This document shows, in pieces, positions 1 through 12,292 of a stretch of DNA of 64,000 nucleotides (its first letter is position 1; each line of letters starts with the position of its first letter). The DNA is from Megascapheus bottae (Eukaryota > Chordata > Mammalia > Rodentia > Geomyidae): positions 30,484,001 through 30,548,000 of the forward strand of contig JANJXV010000013.1 in assembly GCA_024803745.1 (NCBI GenBank). Direction: 5' to 3'. The notes beneath the pieces were generated by a model. That model did not search any database and was not told the origin of the DNA. It saw only the letters and a list, made by a program, of their open reading frames with translations. The position numbers and the translations under genes are program-made.

Positions 1-950
1 CCATACAAAAGCTCCTCAGTTTAATGCAGTCCCACTTATCCAGCCTTTCTCTGATTTATTGTGATTCTTGGTCCTTACTAAGAAATTTTCGACCTGGGCC
101 AAGGAGGCCTAGTCTGTCTCCTAATCCTTCTTGTAAAGTCTTTGATCCATTTGGAGTAAATTCTAGTGCAGGGATCCAACTTTAGTTTTCTGCAGGTGCT
201 TAACCAATTCTGCCAGCACCACTTGTTGAAGAGGCTTTCTTCCATTCTATTTTTTTGACTCCCTTGTCAAAGATTAGGTGGCCATAGGTCTGTGGTTTAA
301 TATCTGGTCCTCATTTTTATTCCATTGGTCTTCAGGCCTGTTCTTGTGCCAGTACCAAGCTGTTTTATTATAGCTCTGTAATAGATTCTAAAATTTGGTA
401 TTGAAATTCCTCCTGCGCTGTTCTTTCTGCTAAGAAGTGTTTTTGCTATACGGGGTCTTTTATTATTCCATATGAAATTTTGGATTGCCTCTTCTATTTC
501 TTTAAAGAATGACATTGGGATATTGATGGGTATTGCGTTGAATTTGTAGATAGCCCTTGGCAAGATTATCATTTTCATGATGTTGATTCTTCCAATCTAG
601 GAGCATGGGAGGTTTTTCCATTTCCTCAGTTATGCTTTAATTTCCTTTTTCAGGGTTTTAAAGTTTTCATCAAAAAGTCCTTTACATTCTTAGTTAAGCT
701 AATTCCTAGGTACTTTATTTTCTTTGAGGCTATTGGAAAAGGAGTTACTTTCCTGATTGTTGCCTCATTCCTCTCACTGTTGGTATAGAGGAAGGCAGTT
801 GATTTTTGAGGGTTAATTTTGTAGCCTGCTACCCTTCCAAAGTTTTGAATCAGCTCAAGGAGCTTGGGAGTGGAATCTATAGGATTCTTTAAATACAGAA
901 TCATGTCATCTGCAAAGAGGGAAAGTTTTACTTCCTCTTTCCCTATTAGG
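1..950 (-). mobile_element. LINE-1 3' segment, antisense, cut by window edge
   Basis: Read on the minus strand this is L1 ORF2 from the reverse-transcriptase FADD motif region (about 900-945) through the C-terminal part, leaving the window at position 1 before the 3' end. Two open stretches remain, minus 904-650 (starts just after [12 protein letters not shown]) and minus 578-297 ([15 protein letters not shown] and later motifs), separated by frameshifts. The sequence closely matches the L1 copies at 34.3-35.9 kb and 58.3-61.5 kb, so it belongs to the same fairly young subfamily. It abuts an oppositely oriented L1 segment at about 950, so it is the 3' part of a 5'-inverted insertion. Not a functional gene. 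Confidence 0.9.
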
Positions 951-954
951 CTGG

Positions 955-1925
955 AGTTGTCATCCTCATATCAGATAAAATAGACTTCAGACTAAAATTA
1001 GGGAGAAAAGACAAAGAAGGTTACTACATACTACTAAAGGGATCTTTCCTGCAAGAGGACATAACCATCCTAAATATCTAAACAAGTAATCCCAGAGCTC
1101 CAAACTTCATCAAGCAAACTACTTTCACTGGAACCATATATAGATCGAAGCACAGTGATTGTTGGTGACTTTAACACACCACTCTCACCTATGAACAGAT
1201 CAACCAGGCAAAAACTCAACAGAGAAACCTTAGAATTGAACAACTGTATAGACCAACTAGATCTAACAGACATCTGCAGATTATTCCACCCAGCAACAAC
1301 ACAATATACGTTTTTTTTCAGCAGCACACGGAACATTTTCCAAAATAGACCACATTTTAGGGCATAAAACAAACCTGGGCAGTGTTCAGAAATGCTGAAA
1401 TTATTCCCTGCACTCTCTCAGACCACAAGGGCATCAAATTGGAACTGAACACCCATTTCTACCAATGAAAACCCTGTAACTCATGGAGATTGAACAACAC
1501 ATTGTTGAATCACCAATGGGTCATCGAAGAGATCAGAACAGAAATCCAACGGTTTATGAAATTTAACAAACAGCAGCACACAAAATACCAGCTCCTTTGG
1601 GTCACGGCAAAGGCAGTACTCAGAGGAAAATTTATAGCTCTGAGTGCCTACAATAACAAATTGGAAAAATTGCAAACCAACAATTTAATGTGTCACCGTA
1701 AGCTCCTGGAAAAAGAGCAATAAACCAACCCTAATCCCAGTAGAAGGAAGGAAATTATTAAAATCAAAGCAGAATTAAATGAATTGGAGTCCAAAAAAAA
1801 TAGAAAGAATCAACAAAACAAGGAGTTTTTTCTTTGAAAAAATTAACAAAATTGACAGACCCTTAGCAAATCTTACCAAAAAAAGAAGGGGGCATTGCGA
1901 AATAAAATCACATTAGATGATTTTT
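955..1925 (+). mobile_element. LINE-1 ORF2 endonuclease segment, inverted relative to 1-950
   Basis: Plus-strand L1 ORF2 endonuclease region. An open stretch at 1155-1367 carries the endonuclease signature MIVGDFNTPLS followed by the STRQKLN motif, and 1490-1723 continues through a KFIALSAYN motif. Frameshifts and stops separate them. The segment ends near 1925, before the SPGPDGF start of the RT domain. Sense L1 runs away from the junction on both sides (head-to-head), as expected from twin priming. The L1 part between about 1925 here and the RT FADD region at 945 on the other strand is missing, so the inversion also lost an internal part of ORF2. Confidence 0.85.
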
Positions 1926-2971
1926 TAACGACTGTTACTTCAAAAGAGTCTACCTGTTGCTCAAGATTTTTCTCATGTTAGAGAGACACAGACACATGAG
2001 TAATAAATAAACATTAGAATTTTAAAGTTGTTTGATAGAAGAGAAAATCAAGTTAATATATTTTGCAACATTTCCTTCATCCAATTTAATGAATATCCTC
2101 TCTGATTCATTCTACGATATAAAAAGGATTGACTAATCCTGTTCCCAAATATATTTTATCCCTGTTTCTATCAGTACATTTCTTTTCTGCTGCTAAAATG
2201 CATTCAGTATATTAACAGGCATGTAAATTTCTGGCGACTTTAGAACTCATTTTGAAATGTTACAAAGAAACAGAATTTATTCAGTATTTTATTTTTCTAT
2301 GCTTACAAGTGAGGTTGTCTAGCAATTCTACGAAACAATATTTAGGTTGATTGATAAGTAAGACATAGGATTGGTCAAAGTCAAATTTACTATTGATAGT
2401 GTTCTTCAAGCATGCAAAGAGAGTTAATCAAATCAAATTAAATGTCCTATTGAATTTGTTGATGTGATACCCAGCCGTAGTTATTTGTGCCATGTAGCCT
2501 AGTTGGTAATTAAGAGTCATCAATCACATAATTTGAAGCTGCAAGTACTGAGAGCTAATGCCACAATAATTATGTGTATATATATAAATAAATGTATATA
2601 TAATTGTTTTTCTAGAAGATTTGATATAAATTTGGAAAATACTGCTAGTAACTACAAATTTTCCTTTGTGTTTTCAAATTGAGGCCAAAATATTATTTCA
2701 AAACTGATGATTTATATGTTAAAATGAAATAATCACCAAGATTTTTTCAAATAATTTTATTTTGTGAGGGTCTCAGAAAAAAATTAGTAACTTCAAAAAA
2801 TGTCACAAGCTTTAAAATTGATATATAATACAGTAAGTATGACCTAGTTTTATCTACTTGGCAAGTACAGGAAATAATCCTAGATGAAGCATTCTAAGAG
2901 GGTCTTAAATGAACCACGTCTTTCTGAGAAAAAAATAGGATTTTCAGGTAAGACTATTCTGGACAATAAAT
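1926..2971. other. AT-rich unique DNA, no gene seen
   Basis: No open reading frame with a recognisable family, no SINE or L1 boundary and no structural RNA visible. It contains short TA-rich runs around 2575-2605. Confidence 0.5.
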
Positions 2972-2981
2972 ATGCAATTTT

Positions 2982-3215
2982 CTTTCTTTCTTTGTGGGTC
3001 ATGGGGCTGAACTCTGGGCCTGGATGTTGTCCTTGAACTCTTCAACTCATGGCTACTGCCCTAGCTCTGAAGCCTCAGTCCCACTTCCTGTTTTCTATTG
3101 ATTAATTGGAGATAAGAGTCTCATATTCTTTAGTGCCCCGGCTTACTTTGAACTATAATCCTCAGATCTCAGCCTCCTGAGTAGCTAGGATTACAGGCAT
3201 GTTCCCTGCTTAAAA
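2982..3215 (-). mobile_element. B1-dID-like dimeric SINE, antisense
   Basis: The minus strand reads a 7SL/B1-type left monomer (right end of the feature; GCCTCCTGAGTAGCTAGGAT and CAGGCAT are its reverse complement hallmarks) followed by an ID-like right monomer and a tail seen here as TTTCTTTCTTTC. A candidate target-site duplication is ATGCAATTTT (2972-2981) versus ATGCAGTTTT (3216-3225), 9 of 10 identical. Divergence suggests moderate age. Confidence 0.75.
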
Positions 3216-3611
3216 ATGCAGTTTTTATTCTCTATGTAAAATTTAAAGGATTATGTGATTGGATAAATTGTAGATGCTAAGTAGAAATATTTTGGTTAGG
3301 GAATTTCAGTACTCTTTTTCTTTCTATTATTTTCCCTTGAATTCTATGAATCAGTAAAGTAAATAATAGGATAAGGATAGTCAAAGATCAACAATATACA
3401 TCATGTTTATAACTGAAAAAGCTTATATTTTCACAAAGATCTTCATTCTTATCTGTAACACTGGACTGTAGAAAAACCCATTAATCATTTTTTCTTAAAT
3501 TACAATGAAAATCATAGAAATGAAAATATATACCCTAATGAGAAATTTTGCCACAATATATCAATTTTTTACTGCTAGAATTATTTTTGAATTTTCATAT
3601 ATGTTTTTGTA

Positions 3612-3694
3612 TTTTCTGAACCCATAACTTTGACTGAATCCACAACTTTGTACTTGCTAGGCAAGAGCTTTATCACTGAGTTAAATCCCAGCCC
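3612..3694 (-). mobile_element. ID-type tRNA-derived SINE, antisense
   Basis: The reverse complement reads GGGCTGGGATTTAACTCAGT, then CTTGCCTAGCAAGTAC, the ID/tRNA-Ala-like body with a degenerate A box, and a decayed B box. Single monomer, no dimer partner. Confidence 0.7.
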
Positions 3695-3699
3695 ATAGT

Positions 3700-5756
3700 T
3701 TTCATGTTCTTAACCACCTAAAATTAAACATTTGTCAGTCTTTTAAAAGAGATCATTTGGTAGACATTGAGTAGATTATTGAAATGGTGAGGAAGAAACT
3801 CAGAATCGGTCAGATGAGCTCAACAATTTCAGTATGAAGTGATGATTTTCTGAATGAAGTTTTAAAGGAAATAGACTGCAGTGAAACTCACAATTGGTCT
3901 TAACAATAGATGCAACATCTGCCATTCAACATAGTTCAGTGTTTATGGAACATAGTTCAGTACGTTTATGGAACTAGAATTATTTGTTGACAAAGTTAGT
4001 GGAGAAATGCTTAATATCTAAATGAAGACAATAGTACAAATAGTCATAAATCATGTGTGACAGCTGTAAATTAGTTTTTGATTCTTAGAAGGCTAACATA
4101 CATGAATGAAGTAGAGCTACTATATTGAAGCTTAAAGCCATGACCTCAGAAAATCAATCTACCCTTTAAAATATAATATAACAATAATGATGGCATTAAT
4201 TATCTATGAGATAGATGAAAGCCTCAAAAGAGGCAGGTATACAAGAAGGCTTTTGGCATATAATATTTATCTTCCTTGGCAACAATGAGTTCTCTAAAAC
4301 ATTAAAGGGTGCATATCTTTCTATAGCACATCATTTTACCATTGCACTCTTGCTTTACAATTTTTCATCCTTCCCCAATTTAAAAATGAAATGAACCCAA
4401 GAGAAAGATTGCACATTTTGTCGATGTGTATGTAACAGATTAAAAGGGCAAATTTATGTGGAATAAATTTAAATCTTGAATTAAACATTGAGAAGCACCA
4501 CTCACCAGAAGATAATGGATCAGGGCTTACACTCATTATTACCCATCACTAAAGAAAACAGCACACTAGAATACCATTACAGGATTCACGGAAATAGATT
4601 ATTCTTTTTAAATGCTGTATTAACCTAAAAACAGTGAAATATAGCATATCCAAAGAATATTCAAGTGTACAATTGTAGGAATCTTTTTGGTACATGTTAC
4701 TGGAAGTGTGCCCATAGACAATTTCTCCTATGTACCATCAGATCTGTCTTGAATGCTACATTCTTAGTTATTGGGCTACATTGTTCTTTCTGTTTATATT
4801 TAGTTTGACTATGTTTCAGAAACAGGCAACAAAAGGCTTAAATGTACAAGAAATTCATTAGTGGGATTTTGCTTGGAAAGTAAATAAGGAGAAATCAGAA
4901 GAGATTGTTTTCTGGGAAATTACCTGTTTATGTAGAAGAAAAAGGGAGAAGAGCTTGAAGAAAATGATCTGAAAATGCCCTGTAGTCTAAGAAAGTCCAG
5001 GCAAAGCCAAAGTAATAAAGCAGTGCCATATTTTCTGGGTAGAGATCTGTCTAACTACCCGGTTGAACTCTCATTGGCAAGGAACAGCCCTTAGTGTTAG
5101 TGGAAATTTGCAACATGGAAATTGACAATTATTTTTGTTCTGAAAGATAACAAAATTTTTCAATTCATCTAATATCTGAAGCCTAGCAATTTACTTATCT
5201 CTATATGCCTGATACAGTATGGATGATTAATGTTTAATTTCTAGAATGATTATCAGTTACCTTTCATAAGAAGAGAGAATAACATTTTATATCATAATCA
5301 CCAAGAAGCTAAGAAATGCCAAATAGGATTCAGTTTACATCTATGTGATTTTAGATCTCATATTCTTTCCAAATTCACAAATTGCCTGAGTAACTGTGAT
5401 TTCTCAAGGCATAGTCCATACAGCATAAGGAATTTTGTACTAAATGTAAATATTCACAGTCATATCAAATAAGCATGTAATCAAATTAAAAGAAACAATT
5501 GATTATGTATGCAACAATAAGACAAAAACCAAATTGAGTACATCATTAGTGATAACAGCAACTATAATGAATGGAAAGCAGGAATAAGGTATTCTAAGTA
5601 TTTTAATGACTTGCAAAAACTATCAGAGAAAATAATCCAGTGGCAATTGAGAGTGAAAAGGATGAAGGATGGAAGAAGTAACATGGATTAAGAGACATTA
5701 TATTCATAAAGTTACATGAAAAAATGAAACAATTTAAGTATAATCATTTTTAAAAA
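3700..5756. other. AT-rich unique DNA, no gene seen
   Basis: About 2 kb without recognisable repeats or coding signals. The only open stretches are short and show no family motif. A local duplication of AACATAGTTCAGT occurs near 3929-3961. Confidence 0.5.
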
Positions 5757-5765
5757 GCTAAGAGA

Positions 5766-5978
5766 GAGGGCCAGGAGTTTGACCTAGGGTAGATTGCTTG
5801 CCTAGCATGCAAAAAGACCCGGGTCGATTTCTCAGTACCACATACATAGAAAAAGCCAGAAGTGGTGCTGTGGCTCAAGTAGAAGAGCACTAGCTTTGAG
5901 GAAAGCCCAAGGACAGTGTATGGCCCTGAGTTCAAGCACCAATACTGGCAAAAAAAGAAGAAGAAAAGAAAAGAAGAG
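5766..5978 (+). mobile_element. IDL-Geo-like dimeric tRNA-type SINE
   Basis: The left monomer is ID-like (GGCCAGGAGTTTGACCTAGG, CTTGCCTAGCATGC, then a B-box-like GGGTCGATTTC). The linker has CACATACATAGAAAAAGCC. The right monomer starts AGAAGTGGTGCTGTGGCTCA and contains GAAAGCCCAAGGACAGTG and GAGTTCAAGC. It ends in an A/G-rich tail. The flanks carry similar AGCTAAGAG / AGCTAAAAG, a plausible target-site duplication. Confidence 0.8.
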
Positions 5979-6229
5979 CTAAAAGACAATGGAAGATAAT
6001 TTTGTATAAGGAGTATTTTTTGGATCTAGAACTACAGCCAGTGATTCTTAATATAAATCTTAATCACAGAGTTACTTTAATTTACTTTATATATTTAATT
6101 TACTTTATGTATTTCCATAATAAGGAAATATCATCTACTTTACTGGCTAGCTCTAAGGATTGAGCTAGTAAGTGTATAGTGAAAAAAAATCATTGTCTAA
6201 ATATGAAAGGGACTGCTGAAATTGTAATT

Positions 6230-6432
6230 ACATAGGAGTCTGAGATCCGAGGATCATGCCTCCAAGCCAGCCCAGACAGAAAAGTCTATGAAACATTTCT
6301 ATCCAGACAGCCAGAAAAAGACATGAAATGGAGCATTAGTGCGAATGGTGGAGCATTAACCTAGAGTGAAAAAAAAAAAAAGCTAAAGAACGATGCCCAA
6401 ATCCTGAGTCCAAGCCATAATATCTGAAAAAA
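6230..6432 (+). mobile_element. B1-dID-like SINE, degenerate
   Basis: GAGTCTGAGATCCGAGGATC and CCAAGCCAGCCC are B1-type left-monomer hallmarks. The right half is decayed but keeps CATTAACCTAGAGTGA and CTGAGTCCAAGCC. The start is indistinct. Confidence 0.6.
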
Positions 6433-6489
6433 ATACAGGGTTGAGGGAGGCAAATTATTACAATGTAAGTCCGTGTTTTATTTATTTAG

Positions 6490-6676
6490 TTATTTATTTA
6501 TCTAGTCCTGGGGCTTTGAACTCAGGGCCTGGGCACTGTCCCTGGGTTTTCTCAAGGCTAGAGCTCTACCAATTGAGCCACAGAGTCAGTTCCAGCTTTT
6601 CTGTGTATGTGATTCCCAGGGCTTCATGCATGCTAGGTGAACACTCAAACACTAGGCCACTCTCTAGGCCCCTGGT
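6490..6676 (-). mobile_element. IDL-Geo-like SINE, antisense
   Basis: The reverse complement of the dimer: the right monomer first (CTCAGGGCCTGGGCACTGTC, CTAGAGCTCTACCAATTGAG), then TGTGTATGTGATTCCCAGGG, then the left monomer (GCATGCTAGG, CTAGGCC). Its poly(A) side is the T-rich TATTTATTTA run at about 6478-6503. Confidence 0.75.
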
Positions 6677-6679
6677 CTG

Positions 6680-9600
6680 TGGTTTATTAGAATACAAATT
6701 GTAGTCATGCTTAAAGTTAACAAAATCATTATGCTAATTCTCAAAATTTTTAAAGGGAAATGACCTAAATACTTTTACTTAATTTTAAAATTCTACTTTC
6801 AATTTTATGACTTGTTTTTCATGTTTGTTTAGCTTACTGATGTTCAAAAGCAAAAGTTGAACTCTTGAGTGAGATTTCTAGCATTCAGGAAATAAAGTCT
6901 AATTCTTCCCAGTGAATCTAAAAACTGAGGCACAACAGAAAAAGATACCCCAAAAAAGGGAAAGTCCTATTTCCAAAAGAGAGAACACTGTCAAGTTTAA
7001 ACGAATAAAATAGTGCTTTGGAGATATATCAACTAATGGTCCAGGAAATCTTAGAATATCCTGTGTTCAGATATTGACTGCTTTTGTGTACTCTAAATGT
7101 GATGTGATATGAATACTTTTCCTTTATCAGAAGTTACTAAATGTATGTGGCTGCTAAATGAGTTTGTAGTCAATTTGATCTACTATAGGACTTGGAACAA
7201 TTTCAGTTTAATATGTGAACCTATTATACATGAGGTATTCCAAATATTTTTTATCTGAAAAATATTATAAATAATTAAGGTGACCAATTTATGGTTTAAG
7301 GGTCAAAGGCTATGAAAGCAAAAATAATATTCAGTGAAATTAGATAACAAAGAAGATAAGCCACATTTAATCCTCTTACTGATCTTTCTATTGTCTGGTT
7401 ATACATACATTCACAGCCTTAGGATTCAAGCTGCATTTTATCTTAACCATCTTTCTTCGTAATTCATTCTAGAGACTTAAGAAAAGTAGCTACTATATAT
7501 GGATTTTGTTATATAACAACATTTTAGTTGTTACAAATGTAGGTCTATCAGTATGAAAACTAATATAGGTGTGAATTACAGATTCATGTTCAAGAAGTAA
7601 ATTGTGGTGTTAAACAACATCCACTGTCTGTCCTATGCATGTTGATGCATGATATCTTTGCTATTTTAATATGCTATAGCAGCTGACATAGATGAAGTGA
7701 AAAAGCAACAGGTGAAATACCAAAGATGACATTTTGAAAAACAAGATAGGCTTATAAAAGACAAAAACAGAAGTATTTAAATATTGGTGGTCAACTAGAT
7801 AACTGATAATAGGACAAGGAAAAATGGTGATATGTATAAGTATATAATGTTTTCTCAAAGCTTGAAGTAAAAAGATGCACCTCAAATCTTCAAATCTTCT
7901 AAAGACATATATCTTTGAATTTTAATGAGTTGTCACATGTAGGTGGGTAGCTTCCTTGACATTCTGCAAATCTGAAAGGGAAGACTAGTGTTCAGGGTTG
8001 TGTTTAAGAGAATAATAAAGGAAATATCAGCAAATTCCTGTCTACTTATCTCCAGAAACAATTGTCATCTATGCTATAACTTTTAACTAAAATTTTCTGT
8101 ACTAAAATTTTAGAGGAAGTTAATAAATCAGTTGTCTCATTGAGCATGGATTCTCAGGAACTTGCATGAAATCAGAAGCTAAGCTATTCTTGAGAAAAAT
8201 GTATGAAAAAACCAGTATCCCTGTTTACATTTATATTCTTTCCTCAAAATCTCTAGTAACTTCTCCTAAACTTAGCATAATCAGTATGATTTTTAAAATA
8301 AAATTAAAGATTCTATGACATTTTTTGTAAAATGCACATGAGGAAGTAATTAATCTTTTTCAATGAAATTTATTTAAATAATAATAAGCTTGTGAAATCT
8401 AATTGCTAATTTCCAATAAAAGAATTCAAGATTTGATATTAATTGAAATTCTGAAAGATTAATAATGTATTGTGGGCTATAAAATGACCTTGAAATTTAG
8501 AATTAAACTCAACATTGCCTTTGTATGAAGGGAACATGGATACATATTATATTCTTTACAAAATGCATTATTTGTTACCCTATAAAATAATGTGGAAAAA
8601 AGGACAACTCAGTAAAAAAACTTTACCATTTTCAGGAGTAGGTAAAAATGAACCCATAGTGCTTACAGATAAAACAAATTTCTCTGAGATCAAGTGGCTA
8701 GAACACTATATTCCTGCCCTTAACAATTATCATAACTGAAGAAATATTTTCTATGGCCTCCCCCACCAGTCAATTTTGAACAAATACAATGGCCTTCAAA
8801 ATCCCACACTAATGAAAATTATAATTTCTTTTCTCTTCAAATAGTCACTTTCCCTCCCCTTACTCTCCCTCCCACCCGACACCAGCTCCGCATATCAATC
8901 CTAATTACTATTAGCATAGTTGCACACATTTAAGTTTCAGGTGGGAATTGATTTACTTACAGTATGTGTTATTTTCCTAGGACGGATGGTAGTTCACACA
9001 AGGATGGCAACTGACTTGCCTAAGCCAGAACTCAGACTATCAGAATGCTCTATACCAAGTAAGGCAGAGGTGATTAGATTGCCAGGCAATGGTTCACATA
9101 TTACTGAAGGCATGTTTGATGCCAATCACTGCTTCTGGAGTGTTTTACTGTAGGATTTTTGAGAATAGCCCAGACACTGCTGGGATTCAGCTTCTATCTT
9201 TCATGGATGGATTTGGGTGCGAATTTAGTAGGAAATAGAATTTGCATACTCAGGTTATCATTAGCAAGCACACTCATTCTGTAGTTAGTGAAGAATATCC
9301 CCTTCTGTATCTGGCCTAGTCATACAAAATAAGGAAATGACTGTGTATTCATCTTTCCCCCTCCTCTCCAGTGCAAAATCAGAATCTGATGATGCTTAGA
9401 GACAAAGTAGCACATTCTGATATGTCCCTAACTATAGGCTTTCCTACTCTGAACTGATTCAGACTAACAAAAATCTCTCCATGGAATTACCCATTCATTA
9501 TTCGATATTTCCATCTTTTCCATTATTCCTCTCATTTTCTCAACATATACTTTAGTTTTACCACTTTTTTAGTATTTACTATATTTAAATGTTATTTTAT

Positions 9601-10170
9601 GGATAAATTTGTGACTCAAAGAGTCATCATTATGATGATATATATATATGTATAACAAATTGTTTTGCACAATGACTGGAAGTAAAAAAGCATCCTATGA
9701 TATTCAGAATATATTGTGTGGCTAACATTTTGAGACTTGTTTATGGGAAGACCTGTGGAATACATTAAAAACTATGAGAAATAAACATATCATTGTTTTG
9801 AAAAATGCACTGTTTTGATTTGTTTACAGGGGCCAGTTATTCACCATGTTTAACAATGTTCAAATATTTTTAAAAACATTTGTTCTGAGGATAACCCAAG
9901 AAAGACTTTATAAAAATAAAGCATGCCAGTTAGAGCCGAGTTAACAAATGCAGGATAAGTTTTATAAGGAAGGAAAGGGACTGGAATGTATGATGACTGC
10001 CAGCAAGGAAATGGCAACTTCAGTAATGGAGAAGCCCATTTCAATGGAGAGAAAGACATATGGAGTGAGAGAAATGAAAAGGATGAATATTTCTGGGTGA
10101 CCTCCCAATCATTCTGTCACCTAAGGGAGATCAATTGGAGGAATCCTGTATATGAGGCAGAAAATGAGTA
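6680..10170. other. AT-rich unique DNA, no gene seen
   Basis: About 3.5 kb without an identifiable repeat or gene. Open stretches such as plus 8515-8739 (74 codons) and plus 8920-9153 (77 codons) show no known domain and no conserved splice or Kozak pattern I can defend. A short pyrimidine-rich patch lies at 8830-8885. Confidence 0.5.
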
Positions 10171-10171
10171 A

Positions 10172-10388
10172 TATGAGCTGGGAACTCAAATTTCTAATCC
10201 TAGCTTAACTCAGGAGTCTGAGATCTGAGCATCATGGTTCGATGCTAGCCTGAGGAGGCAAGACCCTAAAGCTCTAGTCTCAAGTTAACTACCAAAAATG
10301 CTGGAAGTGGCCCTGTGGCTCAAATTGTGGAACACTAGCCCTGAGCAAAAATAAAAGCCCAGAATTCCCTGAGATCAAACCCCAGGGT

Positions 10389-10390
<2 letters not shown>
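10172..10390 (+). mobile_element. B1-dID-like SINE ending in the CT microsatellite
   Basis: The left monomer has GGAGTCTGAGATCTGAGCAT and a GCTAGCCTGAGGAGGC stretch. The right monomer has GGAAGTGGCCCTGTGGCTCA, CTAGCCCTGAGC and GATCAAACCCCAGG. The element runs straight into the CT repeat, so the microsatellite probably grew from its 3' tail. Confidence 0.75.
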
Positions 10391-10450
<60 letters not shown>

Positions 10451-10555
10451 GTCTGTCTCTGTCTCTGTCTGTCTCTGTCTCTCTGTCTCTGTCTCTGTCT
10501 CTCTCTGTCTCTGTCTGTCTCTGTCTCTCTCTCTGTCTCTCTCTCTGTGTCTCTG

Positions 10556-10619
<64 letters not shown>

Positions 10620-10650
10620 CACACACACACACACAAAACAACAACAACAG
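10391..10650. repeat. (CT)n / (CTGT)n microsatellite with (CA)n and (AAC)n tail
   Basis: Roughly 225 bp of almost pure CT with interspersed CTGT units in the centre (10446-10575) and pure CT flanks. It is followed by CA repeats to about 10635 and AAC repeats. Long arginine/glutamate-rich open frames on the minus strand here are artefacts of the dinucleotide repeat. Confidence 0.97.
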
Positions 10651-10708
10651 TAAAAACTGTACATTGGTATATCCGCTGATTTGAAGAACACTGTTAAAAA
10701 TTGAAGTG

Positions 10709-11498
10709 TTAACTCTAGAAAGCAGTATGGAAGTTCCACAAAAGATTAAAAATAGAGCTCCCCTATAACCCAGCAACCCAGCAATCCCACTTCTGGGCAT
10801 TTATCCCAATATCCAGAAACAAAGCCATACTAAAACTGCTGTGTTCATCATAGCATTATTCATCATAGCTAAGATATGGAGCCAACCCAAATGCCTCTCA
10901 GTAGATGAATAGATCATGAAGATGTGGTATATAAGCACCATGCGTTCTATGCTGCCATCAGAAAGAATGACATTTCCCCACTTGTAAAGAAATGGAAAGA
11001 CTTAGAAAAAATCATATTAAGTGAAGTAAGCCAGACTCAAAGAAACATAGGTTCCATGGCTTTCCTCATTGTAGCAAAGAGTGTATGTTTAAGATTCTTC
11101 TAACAAAGAATCATAATAGCTCAAAAGCTATATACCTATGCCTATATAGGATGATGGTAAGCGAAATGAACTCCAGGATACAAAAACAAGAAGTTTATCT
11201 TTGTGATTGTTGTTCATAATGTACTATGTGAAACTGGTTTTTTTCTTCTTTTCCTCTTAATGTTTATCTCATGTCACTGTATCTGACTTTGCTACATAAT
11301 ATATTGTATATATGTTTATTTGTGTCTTTGTAAATTGGAAGATAAGGGAAAAACAAGAGGAGTGGGAGGAGTTGAGGAGAGGGAAAATGGGAGAAAACAT
11401 GGGAAATGTTAACAATGTTCAGGAAGTAATGTAGTCACAACTTGATGAATGTAACTGTTACCCCTCTATATATCACCCCAACAATAAAATAAAATAAA
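10709..11498 (+). mobile_element. LINE-1 3' end, sense, 5'-truncated
   Basis: Sense L1: the ORF2 C-terminal region (about 10740-11075; the plus strand encodes the degenerate motifs PEVGG..ATQQSHFWAF-type zinc-knuckle tail region and the SQTQRNIGSMAFLI-type end), then a 3' UTR ending in AATAAAATAAAATAAAAAA. A target-site duplication AAAAATTGAAGTG is found at 10696-10708 and 11499-11511. The 3' UTR is diverged from the young copies, indicating an older subfamily. Confidence 0.85.
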
Positions 11499-11511
11499 AA
11501 AAATTGAAGTG

Positions 11512-12095
11512 CTAGGTGATGTATCTTGGAAAATGTCCTCATATTTGAAAGTTTTACTGCTATTAAGTTGTAGACTCTGTTGGAGCTTCAACTATATTCC
11601 CTTCAGAATGATATTTGAAATAATATACCAGATCATTTTAATGGCAATTCTTAGGTAGAATTACATTTCCAAGAAACCACATTCATTAAAGTATCATTTA
11701 GAGAGAGGAAACACTTTCAAGATCTGAGCACGTGTATGAGGGGTGGAGTAGAAATTTTCAAGCAGTTAAAACTGACCAAATTTCAAGCAGATGCATTTAG
11801 ACTCTGTGGTTAAGACTATGTTTCAGAAAGTACGCTTCACCAGGTAATGCATCCAGTACTTTGATCGAGAATTGAAAACCGTATCTTTTATGATTCTGGC
11901 ACTTATTTTATTGATCTAAGATGTGTTTTCACTATTTTTTATTCATTCATTTATCTATATTTTTTCTTTTCTTTCTCTTAACCATCTCTTCAAGATGAAT
12001 TATCCATCACAGTTTTTATTATTTCTTATCAAAGCAATATTTCTTATAATTTTTGTTGAATGTGGTTGAATGAGCAATTTTTGTCAAAAGGTTAT
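11512..12095. other. Unique DNA, no gene seen
   Basis: Nothing recognisable apart from a T-rich stretch at about 11935-11980. Confidence 0.5.
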
Positions 12096-12099
12096 TTAT

Positions 12100-12292
12100 T
12101 TTTAGGCATATAAAGGCGTGCATGAGTCCATGATCTTTTATGCTCCAACTACTTTAAACCACAGCTTCACTTCAGGTTATTGAATGGTAAAGTGGAAATA
12201 AGAATCTCAGGGACTTTCCTGCCCAGGCTGGCTTCAGACCACAATTTTCAGAGTAGCTAGGATTATAGGTGTTAGCCACCAACACCTAGTTT
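12100..12292 (-). mobile_element. B1-dID-like SINE, antisense, degenerate
   Basis: The minus strand reads the B1 left monomer: CCCAGGCTGGCTTCAGACC, GAGTAGCTAGGATTATAGGT and a final CACCTAGT are its reverse complement. The right monomer is poorly kept. Confidence 0.65.

Noticed and set aside
8515..9153. Two plus-strand frames of 74 and 77 codons in unique DNA
   Set aside because: No domain, no conserved context; kept as unannotated sequence.
10335..10800. Minus-strand frames rich in arginine, glutamate and threonine
   Set aside because: They are translations of the CT/CA microsatellite; three overlapping frames are all open because of the dinucleotide repeat.
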